Shown in pieces: positions 47,042 to 59,469 of a stretch of 64,000 bases of DNA (position 1 is the first letter of the stretch; every line of letters begins with the position of its first letter). Made by a program: the position numbers and the translations under genes. The DNA lies in NCBI GenBank assembly GCA_903813345.2, contig CAIIXF020000002.1, forward strand, positions 18,362,813 to 18,426,812, in the 5' to 3' direction. This stretch comes from Owenia fusiformis (lineage: Eukaryota; Annelida; Polychaeta; Sabellida; Oweniidae). The notes beneath the pieces are model-generated. The model did no database searches, was not told the origin of the DNA, and saw only the letters and a list, made by a program, of their open reading frames with translations.

Positions 47042-47247
47042 TCATGATTTTTGTTTTATAAATGTTAATTTCAAGTTTCCAGACATTACATAAAGACAAT
47101 TTAGTATAAGTTGCATTCCTTCTTTGCTACTAAGTACTTGAGTAGTATCAAATATAACTAAATCGTCTGCAAATAGCAAATTGCTAATCTTTTGAGTTTC
47201 AAGGGATGGATATTTCCCAATATTATCAAACATTTTTATTGATATAA
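47042..47247 (-). pseudogene. Non-LTR reverse transcriptase fragment A
   Basis: The frame has ISNLLFADDLVIFDTTQVLS, the catalytic F-A-D-D motif of a non-LTR retrotransposon reverse transcriptase, then a degraded tail. Only this short domain piece remains. Confidence 0.65.
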
Positions 47248-47249
47248 TA

Positions 47250-48240
47250 AACTGGCGCAATCCACAAAAAAAAGGATACCCAACTACAAAGCCAGGATAC
47301 CAGAATTCTGAGCAATTTTTAAAATTTAAATTTAAAGGCTACAGTATAAAGCCTAGTTTATGCACCGTCGAATGGTACCTAAATCATTATGTATCTGTCA
47401 TGTATGACTGAGCAATCAAGGCTTTTATGAAAGGTGGTAACATCAGCTCTGTGCCAAGTTAGCATTCAAGTAGGATTGACACGATGAATGTTTTTTTTGT
47501 GTTCAAAACATTATTAATGTTCAAATTCAAACTTGTCCCATGTTCTTCAATCTTTTTGCATAATTTTCCATAACTTTTTATTGCTACCTCCCTCTCGGGA
47601 ATTGGATAACACGAGCTTTTTGAACAGCAATGAAACTTCTACTTGCTTGATGATGATATGCAGCCTTGGAGTCAATAGTATCCCCCATTGAAGTCAATAC
47701 ACCCTTGCTGAAATCCTCATTTTCTCAGAAGAAGTCAAGATGATCGAGTCTCGACAAGTAGATTCATGTTGGACAGTATTGCTGGAATACATTTTCAATA
47801 GTAAAATTAGGGGTTCTTAAACAGTACACTGGACTTTCTTTTTGTTGGCTCTACTGCTCAGTTGTCAGTTAAACCAGGTTTGCAGGCCTATTTAGAGTAA
47901 GTAAGCTTTTTGCCAAATCTTTTTTTTAATAAGAGAGCTACTCATCCCAAAGTCCAGTTCATTATGAAAGTCCTGTCATCTTACATGTAACAGAAAAAGA
48001 ATACTAAGCCAATTACACATCGATTGCCACACAGGAAGATAACTTGGCACAGTGCTAATTTTACCACCTATCAGAATGGTCATGATTGCTCAGTCGTACA
48101 TGACAGTTACATTATGATCTAGGTACCATTTGATGGAGGACAAATAAGGCTTTTTGCGGTTACCTTTGGATTTCAAAAAGATTGCTCAGGATTCTAGTAA
48201 TTTGGTTTTGAAGTTGGGTATACTTTTTTGTGGACGCCTG
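47250..48240. mobile_element. 991-bp foldback element inserted at TA
   Basis: Inverted arms about 235 bp long (47256-47490 and 48005-48238) share tccacaaaaaa, gggtatac / gtataccc, attctgagcaat, atggtacct and tgactgagcaatca. TA flanks both ends. The matching site in the sister repeat at 53440-53455 (gatataaTAgagcaatt) is uninterrupted, confirming the ends. Confidence 0.8.
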
Positions 48241-48399
48241 TAGAGCAATTCGTGACCGGCATCAGATATATGCCAATCAACGTAACTTTGAACAATCTTC
48301 CAAATGATACGTGTATATCATACTTGGTATATATCCATATATCTCATTTTTGGCCGTAGAGGGGACTTATTTGACATTTAGATTACATTCAGACACAAT

Positions 48400-48864
48400 T
48401 AGGCAAAACTGCCCTTATTCACGTCACCACACTAGTCAATGGGCAAAAGGCCAAACGCCTGACTTTTTATCTCGAGTTATGGATTTATGTGACCTCACTG
48501 GCCTATCTGAGGTTCTAAAGCTATGTCTAAGCTACATTTTGACACTAAACTCAATAGGGGCCAAACATCTACTTTTTGAAATAATTGGTCAATTGTGACA
48601 CTACCCACTCTCTCTGCCGACAGAAATTGAAATTTACAAAAATCAAGGCAAAATTAATACGCCACTTGACAATTTTCGTTCAGATAACCCAAATAAACGA
48701 ATTTTCAGAAGAAATGACTTGTTGTCATTGCAAAATGATGAAAACTGTACCTACATACTAGCTTACTGACTCGCCATGATCACAATTGTGTTTGGACTAC
48801 ATTCATTTTTGAAAACTACTTTTTTCTATTCAGCGGAAGTGAGGTATTAGGGCAGTTTGGCCTA
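48400..48864. mobile_element. Element with TAGGC-AAACTGCCC ends
   Basis: Left TAGGCAAAACTGCCCTTATT and right complement TAGGCCAAACTGCCCTAATA bound 465 bp. A left-end copy of about 260 bp lies at 49731-49990 with more than 90 percent identity by eye. The sister repeat at 53575-53590 lacks it. Confidence 0.65.
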
Positions 48865-49730
48865 ATAGCCACATGGGTGGATGATTTCTGGCTTGAAATT
48901 GCGTTTTTCCAATTTACTAGAGTTGTTCGAGTAGTTTTGTGCAGTTTAAGAATATTCTGACAGCAGTTATGAAAAATATGGCTACCTGATTAACCCTGGG
49001 GTCATTTTCCCAAGAACCCAATGGTTTTCCTTTAAATTGACTAATTTTTTCATTTCCATCATGAAATCTACTGCCTGATGGTGACATTTTACAATATCGT
49101 GTCAAGAAATTGAGTATATATTTCATTGCATATTGCGATTTTTAGTCAAAATCACTGAACCGTGAAGCAAAAAATTTGGCAAATTTGTCCTACTTAGACA
49201 AAACTTTACTAAAATTATCATTTTTTGATATTTTATTCCATTCAACAACCTCCTGATTGGAAAAAATGATGACAAATTTGATCAGTTATGACTTTGGCCA
49301 AGATAATTGGGACTTTAGAGATAGTTTTAGCTCGAATCCAGTTATTCAGAGTGGACAAATACATCAAAAATTGACACTTAACTGACCAAACTCTGACTGT
49401 ACCCCTGATATGTACCTTCATTATTTACTGGAAACCATAAGATGGTAAATTCAATCTTTATTGAACAACAACTTATTGGCTTCCCCATTTACAACAACAT
49501 ATGACACCTACGTGTAGGGGTCATTAAGGACGAAATTGTAGCCAAATATCGTCAAAATCAGTGGTTTTGGGGGTAAAAAGCGAAATCTGCTGATTCAGCA
49601 AAACATTTAATTTGTTCATGAAAATTCCCTTTTTTGCCTCCGACCAGAATATGTTTCACACTAATAAACTTCAATTCTGGGCGATTCTGAGTGGTTTTAA
49701 AAAATTGTGGTCACTTTCACATGTGACTAA
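48865..49730. other. Stretch without recognised features
   Basis: AT-rich, with only short open frames. Nothing recognised. Confidence 0.4.
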
Positions 49731-49990
49731 TAGGCAAAACTGCCCTAATTCACGTCACCACACTAGTCAATGGGCAAAAGGGCAAACGTCTGACTTTTTA
49801 TCTCGAGTTATGGATTTATGTGGCCTCACTGGCCTATCTGTGGTTCTAAAACTATGTCTAAGCTACATTTTGACACTAAACTCAATAGGGGCCAAACATC
49901 TACTTTTTGAAATAATTGGTCAATTGCAACATTACCCCCTTCTTCTGCCGACAGAAATTGAAATTTACAAAAATCAAGGGAAAATTAATA
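49731..49990. mobile_element. Truncated copy of the TAGGCAAAACTGCCC element
   Basis: It aligns with 48400-48660 from tagg to caaaattaata. The right end is absent and the sequence switches directly to agctttctaaagtgaaatg of the older repeat. Confidence 0.65.
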
Positions 49991-50327
49991 ATAGCTTTCT
50001 AAAGTGAAATGTACATTAGCGCTTAACACCCAAATTGATGTCGCCGTATGATACTCTTTACTTCATTTTAATTTCAACTAGAGCTAAATTGTTGATGGTT
50101 GCATCTTGGAGACAAAAAACAAACTTCAAAGTAATACGCGCTAATTTTACTCAAAACGGGAAATAAAGGATGTACCGATTTAACGTTCATTTTTATATGT
50201 CTCTGATTAAAATCATAAACTTCAACATCATGAAATTTTCAATTAGATTTACAAGTAAGACATTAAGTTTGATAATAGCTTTCTAAAGTGAAATGTACTT
50301 GGTTTATTTGTTTACATTAGTGCTTAA

Positions 50328-52970
50328 CACCCAAATTCAAAAAAATGTCCCAATTGATGTTGCCGTATGTTATCTCGGAAAATATTAGTGGTGCATCTTT
50401 AATTTCTGCATATATTTCATCAATAACCTCAAGGCCATATGTGAACATTCATTTTTGAATGAGAATTTAATAAAATTAATGTATTTTTACCAGGGCTCTA
50501 AAGTGTCAAAATAAATCATTCGTTACTGTCGCCATTTTGAATTTTGATTTTCAAGTCATGTTTACAGGTATTTATTATCACATTTTATTCGATTTCCAAA
50601 CTACTTTACTTCGCAGTCGCATAATTCTAAGAGAAAGTGATAAACAAAGCCCATCTTGAACGACATATTATTTTGTACAGCCTGTCAAAGGGGTGTCGCC
50701 AGTTTCAGAAAATTCAGAAAAATCATCGTTACTTGGTTCATTCATTCCAATTACATGAGTCTGGAATTGAGATAATGAAAGAAAACGTAATTTTGAAAGA
50801 TTGTTTATGTTTTCAATAGAGGACATGCGTCAAGTCCGAGGTGTGTCTGCATTTTTTCACATTTGCTTGTAGAAACAAGCCAGTGACTTGAGTTCGTTTT
50901 AAGAAAATAATGTTCGTTACCATCAGAAAAACGTGTTAGACCACATGGCATAAGCTTTTACTCTTTCCATAAAATGATATCAAACAAACAATAGAAAAAA
51001 CTACTTGGGAGTTTGTGTAGCCCTCTTGCAATGAGCAAAAAGCCCAATTAACCACACGTTCGCAAATCATTGTTACTGTATTATTCGTTACCATGAATAC
51101 AAAGACTATAACTTTTTGCTAAAATGCGGCATTATTATTGGTTTTAGATTTATGACGTAAGTGTGTTAAGAGTCTGTCGTTGCTTAAAAATTGGATGTTG
51201 CACTTCTGTCGCATGTAAATTCACACAGATAAGAAAATATCCATCACAGACGAGATCTGAAGAAATTTACTTATTTTGCCGATCATACAGAATATCCATA
51301 CACAAAACTAGGTTCAACTTTTGATAAAATAGTTTAATACTGCATAAAGCTAGCTTGGTTGTATTTTCGATAGCTTGGGAATTCGATAACACTTGTTATA
51401 ATTGGTGAATTCATTGTTATGATGAATTCAACGATGAATTCAATTATCTGTGTTAGGATTATATGCATATATGGCATTGGTATTTTTGTTCACAATTGAT
51501 TTCCATCAAATCTAGAGGATCTGGTCGTCATTAGTTAACATTGAAAAAGGTCAAAATTCGCATATTTACGTTTAAATCGTATTAATTCATGACTAAAACA
51601 TCAAATTAGTTATGAAACGGATAATTATGATATACTAGGCACGGGGATATAAATAGTATGCTTTATTCATAGAATATTATAAATGTTAAACACATTTTTA
51701 TATAATGCCAAAGAAATGCTAAATCCAAATGTATAGGTTTTCAACCATACAAATCCTTTGAATAGTAAATTTTTGCAGATGAAAAAGACATGAGCAGAAG
51801 ACAAAATGTAAAGTAGCGTTTGAAAGCAAAAGTTAATGAAAAGCGGAGAGAGAGAACGAAAGGATTCGATCTAGACCTTATCGAATGAGTTCTCAATCTG
51901 ACAGACTGAAAAGAAATGCCATACAGCCCATGGACTCAATCTGACCATTGTTCAATGAAAGCTTTCAAATTAGCAGAGTAGCAGACCCATCAATGGCTGC
52001 ACTGCCCTACGTTGAGTCAAAACGCATGTTCCCCTAACAAATGTAAAATGGGGTAAAGTAGACAATAGCTAGGCAAGTGACTGACTGTTTTAGTGGTATT
52101 ATATATTTTATTATATAGATCATGTAGATATGATCAAGGCAATCTCAGTTGATGTTGAATAATTTTGTGTGGCACTTTAAACATCATTACATCATTGTAA
52201 CGAAACTTTCTTCCAAAGTGATTTTTTGTTCAGCGAATGTAAGTATTACTTTTTTGCTTGTATATGTTCAGGTGTTACTGAAACATATTTTTTATTATTG
52301 TGTAAACAACAACCACCAACTAAAACGTTCTAAAAAGTATGATCATTCTTATAAATATACACTATAATCCAAGTTTTACTAAATGTATACATGATTTCGG
52401 TTTTGTGACAAAAAGTATTTACTATATACTTTGATATTGTACATTTGTATTCCTCCTAAGGGGTAGCAATCGTGTAACAAACATGTTACGGATTCACCTA
52501 ATGTTTTTTTCATTGCAATGTGAATAATCACTGGAAATGACCACCCAAAGTTGATTAATACACTGCATTTGTTATCATTATTTTTCTAATTTAAACAAAA
52601 AATACATACAGAAATCCTCGTTACTTTATGATGCTTATGTTGAGATATAGTTTTTCAGAAATGTCTTCAGTAACTTTAGGAAAAACACAGCCCATCAGGT
52701 TTTCCTTTTATTTGATTGGATCTAAAGGTTACGCAATAAACTAAATATATGTGTGTAGTAACGGAGTTTTTTTATGCCTTATTCCAATAAATTTTGGTCG
52801 ACATATAATATGCCATATCTTGTAAACGAGGAGGAGATTGTTGAAAATATTTCACAGTATTATCTATCAATATATGTTCTTTTGTCTCAGCAAAAAATAA
52901 TCAGAGCTACTCTGACTTCAAAAATCAGATTTTTCAAACCCGAATTGGGACATTTTTTTGAATTTGGGTG
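50328..52970. mobile_element. 2.6-kb element with perfect 28-bp ends and TTAA duplication
   Basis: Both ends start CACCCAAATTCAAAAAAATG and are identical inverted copies for 28 bp. TTAA flanks both sides (50324-50327 and 52971-52974). Copy A of the host repeat at about 46790 reads agcgcTTAATTGAAAAATAA with no insertion, giving the empty site. TTAA targeting points to piggyBac-, Kolobok- or Sola3-type elements. No transposase frame was found, so it is non-autonomous. A short left-end piece also lies near 50024. Confidence 0.85.
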
Positions 52971-53166
52971 TTAATTGAAAAATAAAATAGGATTTATTCC
53001 AAGAATTGTTTCGTTTTTGGGACAATCGATACACCATAACACCATATTTCCGAAGCGTCTAAAGCGATGGATTTCATAAGTTGATCATACAATGTAATTT
53101 CAATTTCAGGACGATTTCATGTCTGTGTGCTCCTTTAAACATGCAATGGCATTATTTGCTCGATCC

Positions 53167-53435
53167 CTAATCACTGACGATTGCTAAATATGTATACTTT
53201 TGAACATATTGGGATTGTTCTTGACAAACGTTGCGACATTTCCAGAATCTCATGATTTTTGTTTCATAAATGTTAATTTCAAGTTTCCAGACATTACATA
53301 AAGACTCAAGAGTGTTTAGTATAAGTTGCATTCCTTCTTTGCTACTAAGTACTTGAGTAGTATCAAATATAACTAAATCGTCTAATAGCAAATTGCTAAC
53401 ATTTTGAGTTTCAATAATCAAACTTTTTTATTGAT
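53167..53435 (-). pseudogene. Non-LTR reverse transcriptase fragment B
   Basis: The frame has NVSNLLLDDLVIFDTTQVLS, then KLEINIYETKIMRFWKC and YTYLAIVSD, matching the end of the palm and thumb of a non-LTR reverse transcriptase. The A of the F-A-D-D motif region is deleted (LLLDDL), so it is inactive. It is the sister of the fragment at 47042. Confidence 0.65.
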
Positions 53436-53590
53436 ATAATAGAGCAATTCCTGACCGGCGTCAGATATATGCCGATCAACGTAACTTTGAACAATCTTCC
53501 CAATGATACGTGTATATCATACTTGGTACCATATATCTCATTTTTGGCTGTAGAGGGGACTTATTTGACATTTAGACACAATTAGATCTC

Positions 53591-54365
53591 TAATTTAAAC
53601 GTGGTCTCAATATGAGCGTCAGAGACCATTTACATTTAATTGTCATATCGGGTGTGATATAGACCTGATGACTTTTATGGGTTTAGCTGCTAATATGAAG
53701 TTCAGGTAATATATTCCTCGAGGATACGATTTTACGTTGACCGAAGACAATCTCCTCATACCGAAATGAAATTGGCATAGAAAAAGCACACAACGGTGGT
53801 AATAGTATAGTATCTATATAGGTGAATAAAGCTTAAATAATAGATGTCACCCACGTTTGTATTTAATTTGCTTGGGCAAAACTTCTATTGACTTTATTGC
53901 TAGAAACTTGAATGGTCACTTGATTTCATGATTTATCAAAACGCGTTGGTCGAATCTGTCTAAAACTCGAATGGCATACTATTGTTTGACTCCGTCAATG
54001 TAGATATTGTGATTAAGCATAAAAATTTTGGTAGTCATTCGAATAAACCATCAATGGAGATTTGTCCCCAAGTTTTTTTAAATGCCATAAAAAATGATTT
54101 AAAAGACACAACCGTGTAAATAAAAGCTATTCTTGGAGAAAACGTTCCACTGGCATCAAATATGCTATTAAAAAGAAAGAAAACTAAGTCATTAGAGGTA
54201 ATAAGTGCAAATCTCTTAAAATCTCACGAAAATCGAGAATTTGCGAGATTTCAAAGCTATTTAGAAATTCCTCTATTGGATGACGTGTAGGCAAATTCAC
54301 TAGAACCTAATGGAAGTCTGGTCGAAAATAAAAATTATTGGCGACATCTATTTATTCATATTCAT
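53591..54365. other. Stretch without recognised features
   Basis: AT-rich. No coding frame, repeat or RNA was recognised. Confidence 0.4.
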
Positions 54366-54369
54366 TCAT

Positions 54370-54760
54370 CTATATGGCCCCGGCGGAGGGGGGGGGGGCG
54401 AGATTTGTATTGGCACGTTCGATTACCAATTTTGTAAACAGGCCTCATTTGTCATTGAAATTTCTCTCCGAGTGTTTACTGTTGTTTTGTGAATATTCTC
54501 TGCAAGTTTGAATCGATTAACTTAAAATTCTTTTGAACTGATGTTAAACCGAAATAAACGTCAATTCCTTGATTTCAAATTATACTTTGCGTATGCACGG
54601 CCCTAAGAGAGATCGTGATCACGATTGTTCATGTGATCATAATTTGCACTTCGATTGGACATCATTATGCATTGCGATTTAAATTAAAGAAATTATTTCC
54701 ATAAATACGAAGGAATATATCAGGATTATGGGAAATACTCATTTCTCCAAAGGCTCCCTT
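54370..54760. repeat. Dispersed repeat, copy 2 (partner at 14335-15375)
   Basis: G-run, ggcacgttcgattacc, aaacaggcc, tattctctgcaagtttg, gaactgatgtta and cacgattgttcatgtgatc occur in the same order as in copy 1, but with about 650 bp less between the blocks. Confidence 0.55.
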
Positions 54761-54879
54761 ATTCGAAACTGAATATAGATCTCCTGAAGAAATATACTAA
54801 TTAGGATTCTCGCAGACATATATATTCAATAAGCTTGAAAGTTGATAACTGATCTCCTAGACACAAACAGGAATTATTG

Positions 54880-55065
54880 GAACTTGACAACTATGGATCT
54901 GAGGCATATTCAGTGGTAATTGGAAGAGGACAACTATGGACCTTGGGCATAGTCGGTGATACTTTGAAGAGGACAACTGGATATCAGGCATATTCAATTG
55001 TAATTTGAAATGGACAACTTTGAATCTCAAACATATTAAGTGGTCATTGGAAGCAGAAAACTATG
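54880..55065. repeat. Degenerate tandem repeat, period about 50-55 bp
   Basis: Four units of the form ggacaactatgga-ct-ggcatattca-tggtaattggaaga. A short open frame crosses the last one. Confidence 0.7.
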
Positions 55066-55104
55066 GTTCGCGTGGAAATGTAGATAGCGGTAAATCACAA
55101 TATA

Positions 55105-56084
55105 CAGTGCGTCTCAAAAAATGTTACACTCACAAAAAGTACAATATCTTTCATTATTTTGACTTTTCCCTAAAATATACTTTAGATTCCAAAAGACAAA
55201 TCTTTCTCGAATAATTTGACACCATCAAATTCAAAATCTGTCATTGATTGGCTCAACATGACAGCTTTTAGTGTCCCATTGTAAAATCGGACTTGCGCCA
55301 ACTTTTAAGTGATTGGATGGATCAAATGGCAAAAGAGGAACAGTTTCTTTTATTTTTAACTTTAATCTGAGTAGAAGCTTGACCTTAAACTGAGTCATTA
55401 TGTAGTTTTCGTATTTGTGTTACATATGATCATTTGGTCTATCCACATAAACATGTGGTTCCCTCAACACATTCTCCAAAGCAAATCTGAGGTACCCTTG
55501 CCCATGCGCACATGAATTGTAATATCACTCTGATTCTATCAATCATTTTTGCAGAAGTTCATTTAGGTCAGTGAGGGATGCTGTAAACCGCTTTCAGAGG
55601 CCCTTCGAAAACTCAAGGGTGTAAAGTGGGATGACCCTGGGGGCCAATCCAATGGGTAATTCAATGCTTTCTTCTGATTTCCAAAGAGTTCTACCAAACG
55701 ATCTGCCAAAGGCCTTTGCACCATCCTGTTGCCATCATACGTAACAAAATTGAACACTCTGACAATGAAATCTTGTATTTCTATCCAGGAAATAAACAAC
55801 TGGATCATTGATCATATCAAGATATCACTGTCCATAGCATTCACACCAAAAAAGAATTGATCACCACATGTCAAGCCACTGAGAAGTTGGCGCAAATCAG
55901 ATTTCACATGCGTCTATAAAATCTGTCCTGTGCAGCCAATCTTGGACGGATTTTGAATCTGATGGTGTGAATTTATTCGAGAAAGACTGGTCTTATGGTA
56001 TCTAAGTATATTTTAGGGGAAAAATCAAAATCATGAGAGATATTGAACTTTTTGTATGTGTAATATTTTTTTTGAGACACACTG
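55105..56084. mobile_element. Decayed Tc1/mariner-type element, ends CAGTGCGTCTCAAAAAA
   Basis: The ends CAGTGCGTCTCAAAAAA and complement CAGTGTGTCTCAAAAAAA are flanked by TA. Inverted similarity extends about 150 bp (ttactc/cttttt words, tcgaataatttgacaccatca / tgatggtgtgaatttattcga). Length 980 bp. Confidence 0.8.
55563..55808 (-). pseudogene. Transposase fragment of the Tc1/mariner-type element
   Basis: The frame contains LDWPPGSSHFTPLSF, matching the WPPxSPDLTPLDFFLWG block before the last catalytic residue of this transposase class, with substitutions. Flanking parts are unrecognisable. Confidence 0.55.
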
Positions 56085-56650
56085 TACATCAAAAACTTTA
56101 TTTAATCTTTAAAACATCACAATTTTAATGTGAAATCCCAAGCCCTTCTTGTTACATTCCATTAGACTTAACAAAAATAAAATTGGGAATTTTCGCTGAA
56201 TCAAGAAATAATAGGACTTTTGTCAGGTGTCAAAATTATAAAAATTCTAAAAAGTAACCAGACTACCAACTATTTATTTATCTAGACAGCAACTCCTCTA
56301 TTGAAAGTATTACTTAAACAGTTTTGAATAGATTAAAATCTCATACATCATCAAATCACTACCATAAATGTTACTTCTGTTCGAAATTGGGTTCAATTTC
56401 TGCACTATTTTCTCAAAAAACTGAGAAGTTTACAAGAAACCCATATTTTATGCCATCTTTTGAGAGATGAATGCTTTTGGAAAGTGGCTTTTGTCAGTCA
56501 TTTGATTATTTCATGAATTTGAATGAACTTACATTAAAGAATAATGACTAATTTTAACATTAGGGAATATGCATATAGCTTTTTTCATACAGTTCATAGG
56601 TTATTCTGGAACATACAGACATGTGTTCATTGTTTGAATTAACATTAAGA
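56085..56650. other. Stretch without recognised features
   Basis: AT-rich intergenic or intronic sequence with no coding or repeat signal that I can support. Confidence 0.4.
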
Positions 56651-57000
56651 CATTGAGAGGCAAGTGGTGCCACAGAGGATTATGATAATGATCCCTCCAA
56701 CGTAAGGATTGTACGTAATTTGTAATCACAGTTCTTCTAAGAGTCCATTGTCAGTCTAGGTAACAATCATGAGTGGTGTCACAAGAGAGCATGATAATGT
56801 TGTTCTCTCCGAGATCAAGATGCAGAATATATATTATCGCAGTCCATAACTAAGTTACACCATCATTGTTGTATATGTAACAGAGTCATTAATAGTGCCA
56901 AATACAGAAGACAACAATAATAATGTTCTTCTCTCCAAGGGTTTCAGACAATATGTTATTACAGTCCGTAACTATGTTACACAAAATTGTTGCAAACACC
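56651..57000. repeat. Three degenerate direct repeats, period about 125 bp
   Basis: Each unit runs agtggtg-cacaga / gataatg-t-ttctctcc / cagtcc-taacta-gttacac. They begin near 56655, 56772 and 56893. Confidence 0.55.
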
Positions 57001-57230
57001 TATCACTAGAACCAGTATCAACATGCTGTCGATCTTCTCTGTCACTTCATTTACAGGATAGGCATTGTTACAACCTGAAAGTACTTGAAAAAAAGAGGAA
57101 AAAGTCAGCAAGGAGGATTTGACTTTTTCCTTAAAAGGAATAGGTGAATATATCCATATCTCTGGAATTACCATTTTTAGATATGAGTATATTTATATAT
57201 TGCTTTTAAGACTATGCATTAACATGCAAA

Positions 57231-57364
57231 TGTCACCACCGGCCATTTGTTTAAGAAGCAATTTGTAACAGTAGCTTAACACTAATTGCTGACTGCCATC
57301 AATGAAGTAGTTTTGTCCACTAAATAGAGAATATCACACTATTTCACAACTCCTGGTGGTGACA
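57231..57364. mobile_element. MITE, ends TGTCACCACC (partner in CEP135 intron 3)
   Basis: TGTCACCACCGGCCATTTG at the left is mirrored by GGTGGTGACA at the right; 134 bp. Confidence 0.6.
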
Positions 57365-59465
57365 TAAAAAATCAAATCATTGCCGAGTAAGTACAGTTTA
57401 ATGAAAACTATGAATAAAAATCGTATGATTGCTGAATTAATTGGCAAATTAGTACTTCTATATCTAGCATTATGGTAATCAAACAAATGATCAAGACCAA
57501 ATTGATTGAATTTAAATTATTTTCCCTGTTTAGTTCCCAAAGTCTCAGAATGAAAAATTACCAAACACATGCAAACAGTGTTCCCTGTGTAGCAACCAAG
57601 GCCCGATTTGCTGAAAAAAAGAAAAAATATATGTAATGCATGTTAATCTTATTATTCCAATTCAAATAAATTGCCAAAAAAAGAATTTGGAGGGATGGAG
57701 TAAGGTAGCAATAGATTTTAACTAGTCAATACAATACTGCTTGCAGCACTGTAACCATTGTGTGGCTGCCACAAGTTCATTCTTCTGGCTAAATTGTGAT
57801 TTTGAGCAAGGAGAAAATTGATTTATTAGTGTCTTCTTTGCAACAGTAGTAGTTGTAGTCCAGAGCAGTAGTAGTCATTGTCCTTTTTCACCTTCTTCAA
57901 AACACCTACATTGAGAAAAATGGTTTTAATGACTACCCTAACTCCGAAGCATGCAAGGGATTATCATTTGACAAAATAACATTTAAACCTTAACAATCAG
58001 TGTCTAGGTCATAGATACCTAGACAGTTGATTGCTTTTTGGACCAAATAATGGTCGCATTTGCACTGACCTCAACACAAGAAAAAAAATAGTTGAAAACT
58101 AAAAATTGGCTACAAATAGGCTACAACACAGAGAATCATCTTCCAGCTCGCACCAAAAAAAATAATTGAAAATTGAAACCTAAAAACTGAGACTAACATA
58201 CTTAGTATGTTAACTCTCAGGTGAAAGTGAATGTAAAAAACAACAATATGAAGACAATATTTCCAAATATGGCGCACATCTCTTCCATTTTGAAATGAAC
58301 CATTGGTGGATTCCACTATTCTTTCATTTCAGAACATAGAACCTGTTACGAAGCTTTCAAGCCAACCACACCTTAACAAAAGATCAAACATTGGGTGACC
58401 GTCCCCTCGCTCATGCTGTATGCTGTCCAGAGAGATTAAGAAGAATAACAAGAATGCCATCCTTGGCCATGCTTCATTAGGATACATCACATTAAAAAGA
58501 TGAAATACAAGACCAGACCACTATCAATTCCCGATAGTATCTTTACTGTAACACTGATAAGCAATGTCTACCTACCTAAAGAGTACAAGGTAACATGTAT
58601 CAACTCCAATGCCGTTCCTGTACAGTAACCATGTGAATCCTTGCTGCGTCCTCACAAGATCTTAAGAATCACACTATATCCATCATAGCCAACTAATCGT
58701 CACTGATGCTTGAAAGCAAAAATGAGTGGACCATCACCAGAATTCACCGAGACCCCTCGGGAACTATCAAATGCACACCGGCACCACAGCAATACATTGA
58801 CCTGCATCCTGGTGGGTGCAGGTCGACCACGTTTACTGACGAGTAACTGTGGCTTTCATCAGCCATCAGAATATAGGCGAAACAAGAACCAAGTTCAACA
58901 ATAAGAATCCAACAAGGAAACTGTTGGGTTGGGACTTACAAGGAATTGATACCTGAAACCCATGCATCTAGAGATTGATAGACACTGATCATCAGAATCA
59001 CAGTGGAGATACCACAAGGAACATCAAATGGTATGATCAAGTAAGCCAGAGCTCTCAATGCAATGGATCAGAATGACCCATGCTCAACGATGCCATCCTT
59101 AGATGTTCCTCGAAATCAATCGGGACAACATAAAACATGAACAAAGGAAGGCCTCCCAACAATTGATCTCGTGTTAAGACATTTTCAGCCATCCAGCTTC
59201 ATAGCAGACTCCACGTTCCTCCACTCCAGAATAATGGGCTGGCCAACAAAATCCACCAGTTCATTCAAAATGGAAGGTGCCCCACTAAACGAGAAGAACC
59301 TGCCTCCCAACCCATAGATGGAAATTATTGTCTAGCTGGAGATGACCCTTTAAATGACTATCATAACATAAAAATGACTAACATAGAAAATCAAGAATAC
59401 TTAACTTAGGTGACAGGAACATTGCAACTCTATTACATCAAGGGTCGTGTTGAAGTAGCTTCCAG
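57365..59465. other. Stretch with no supported gene; GC rises after 58.3 kb
   Basis: A 9-bp perfect stem lies at 58001-58025 (TGTCTAGGT / ACCTAGACA). From 58326 onward the base composition is more balanced and words such as cagaatca, cagtgga and ctgcatcctgg give a transcript-like look. Stops occur in all frames, so a coding gene is not supported. It may be an old tandem repeat or a non-coding transcript. Confidence 0.35.
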
Positions 59466-59469
59466 TGTA

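Larger units (their letters stand above)
46483..48399 (-). repeat. Old repeat with RT relic, copy A (interrupted at 47250-48240)
   Basis: It shares agctttctaaagtgaaatg, gatggatttcataagttgat, atttgctcgatcc, the RT relic and gagcaatt-gtgaccggc with the copy spread over 50010-50327 and 52971-53590. Some segments are more than 90 percent identical by eye. Confidence 0.75.
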
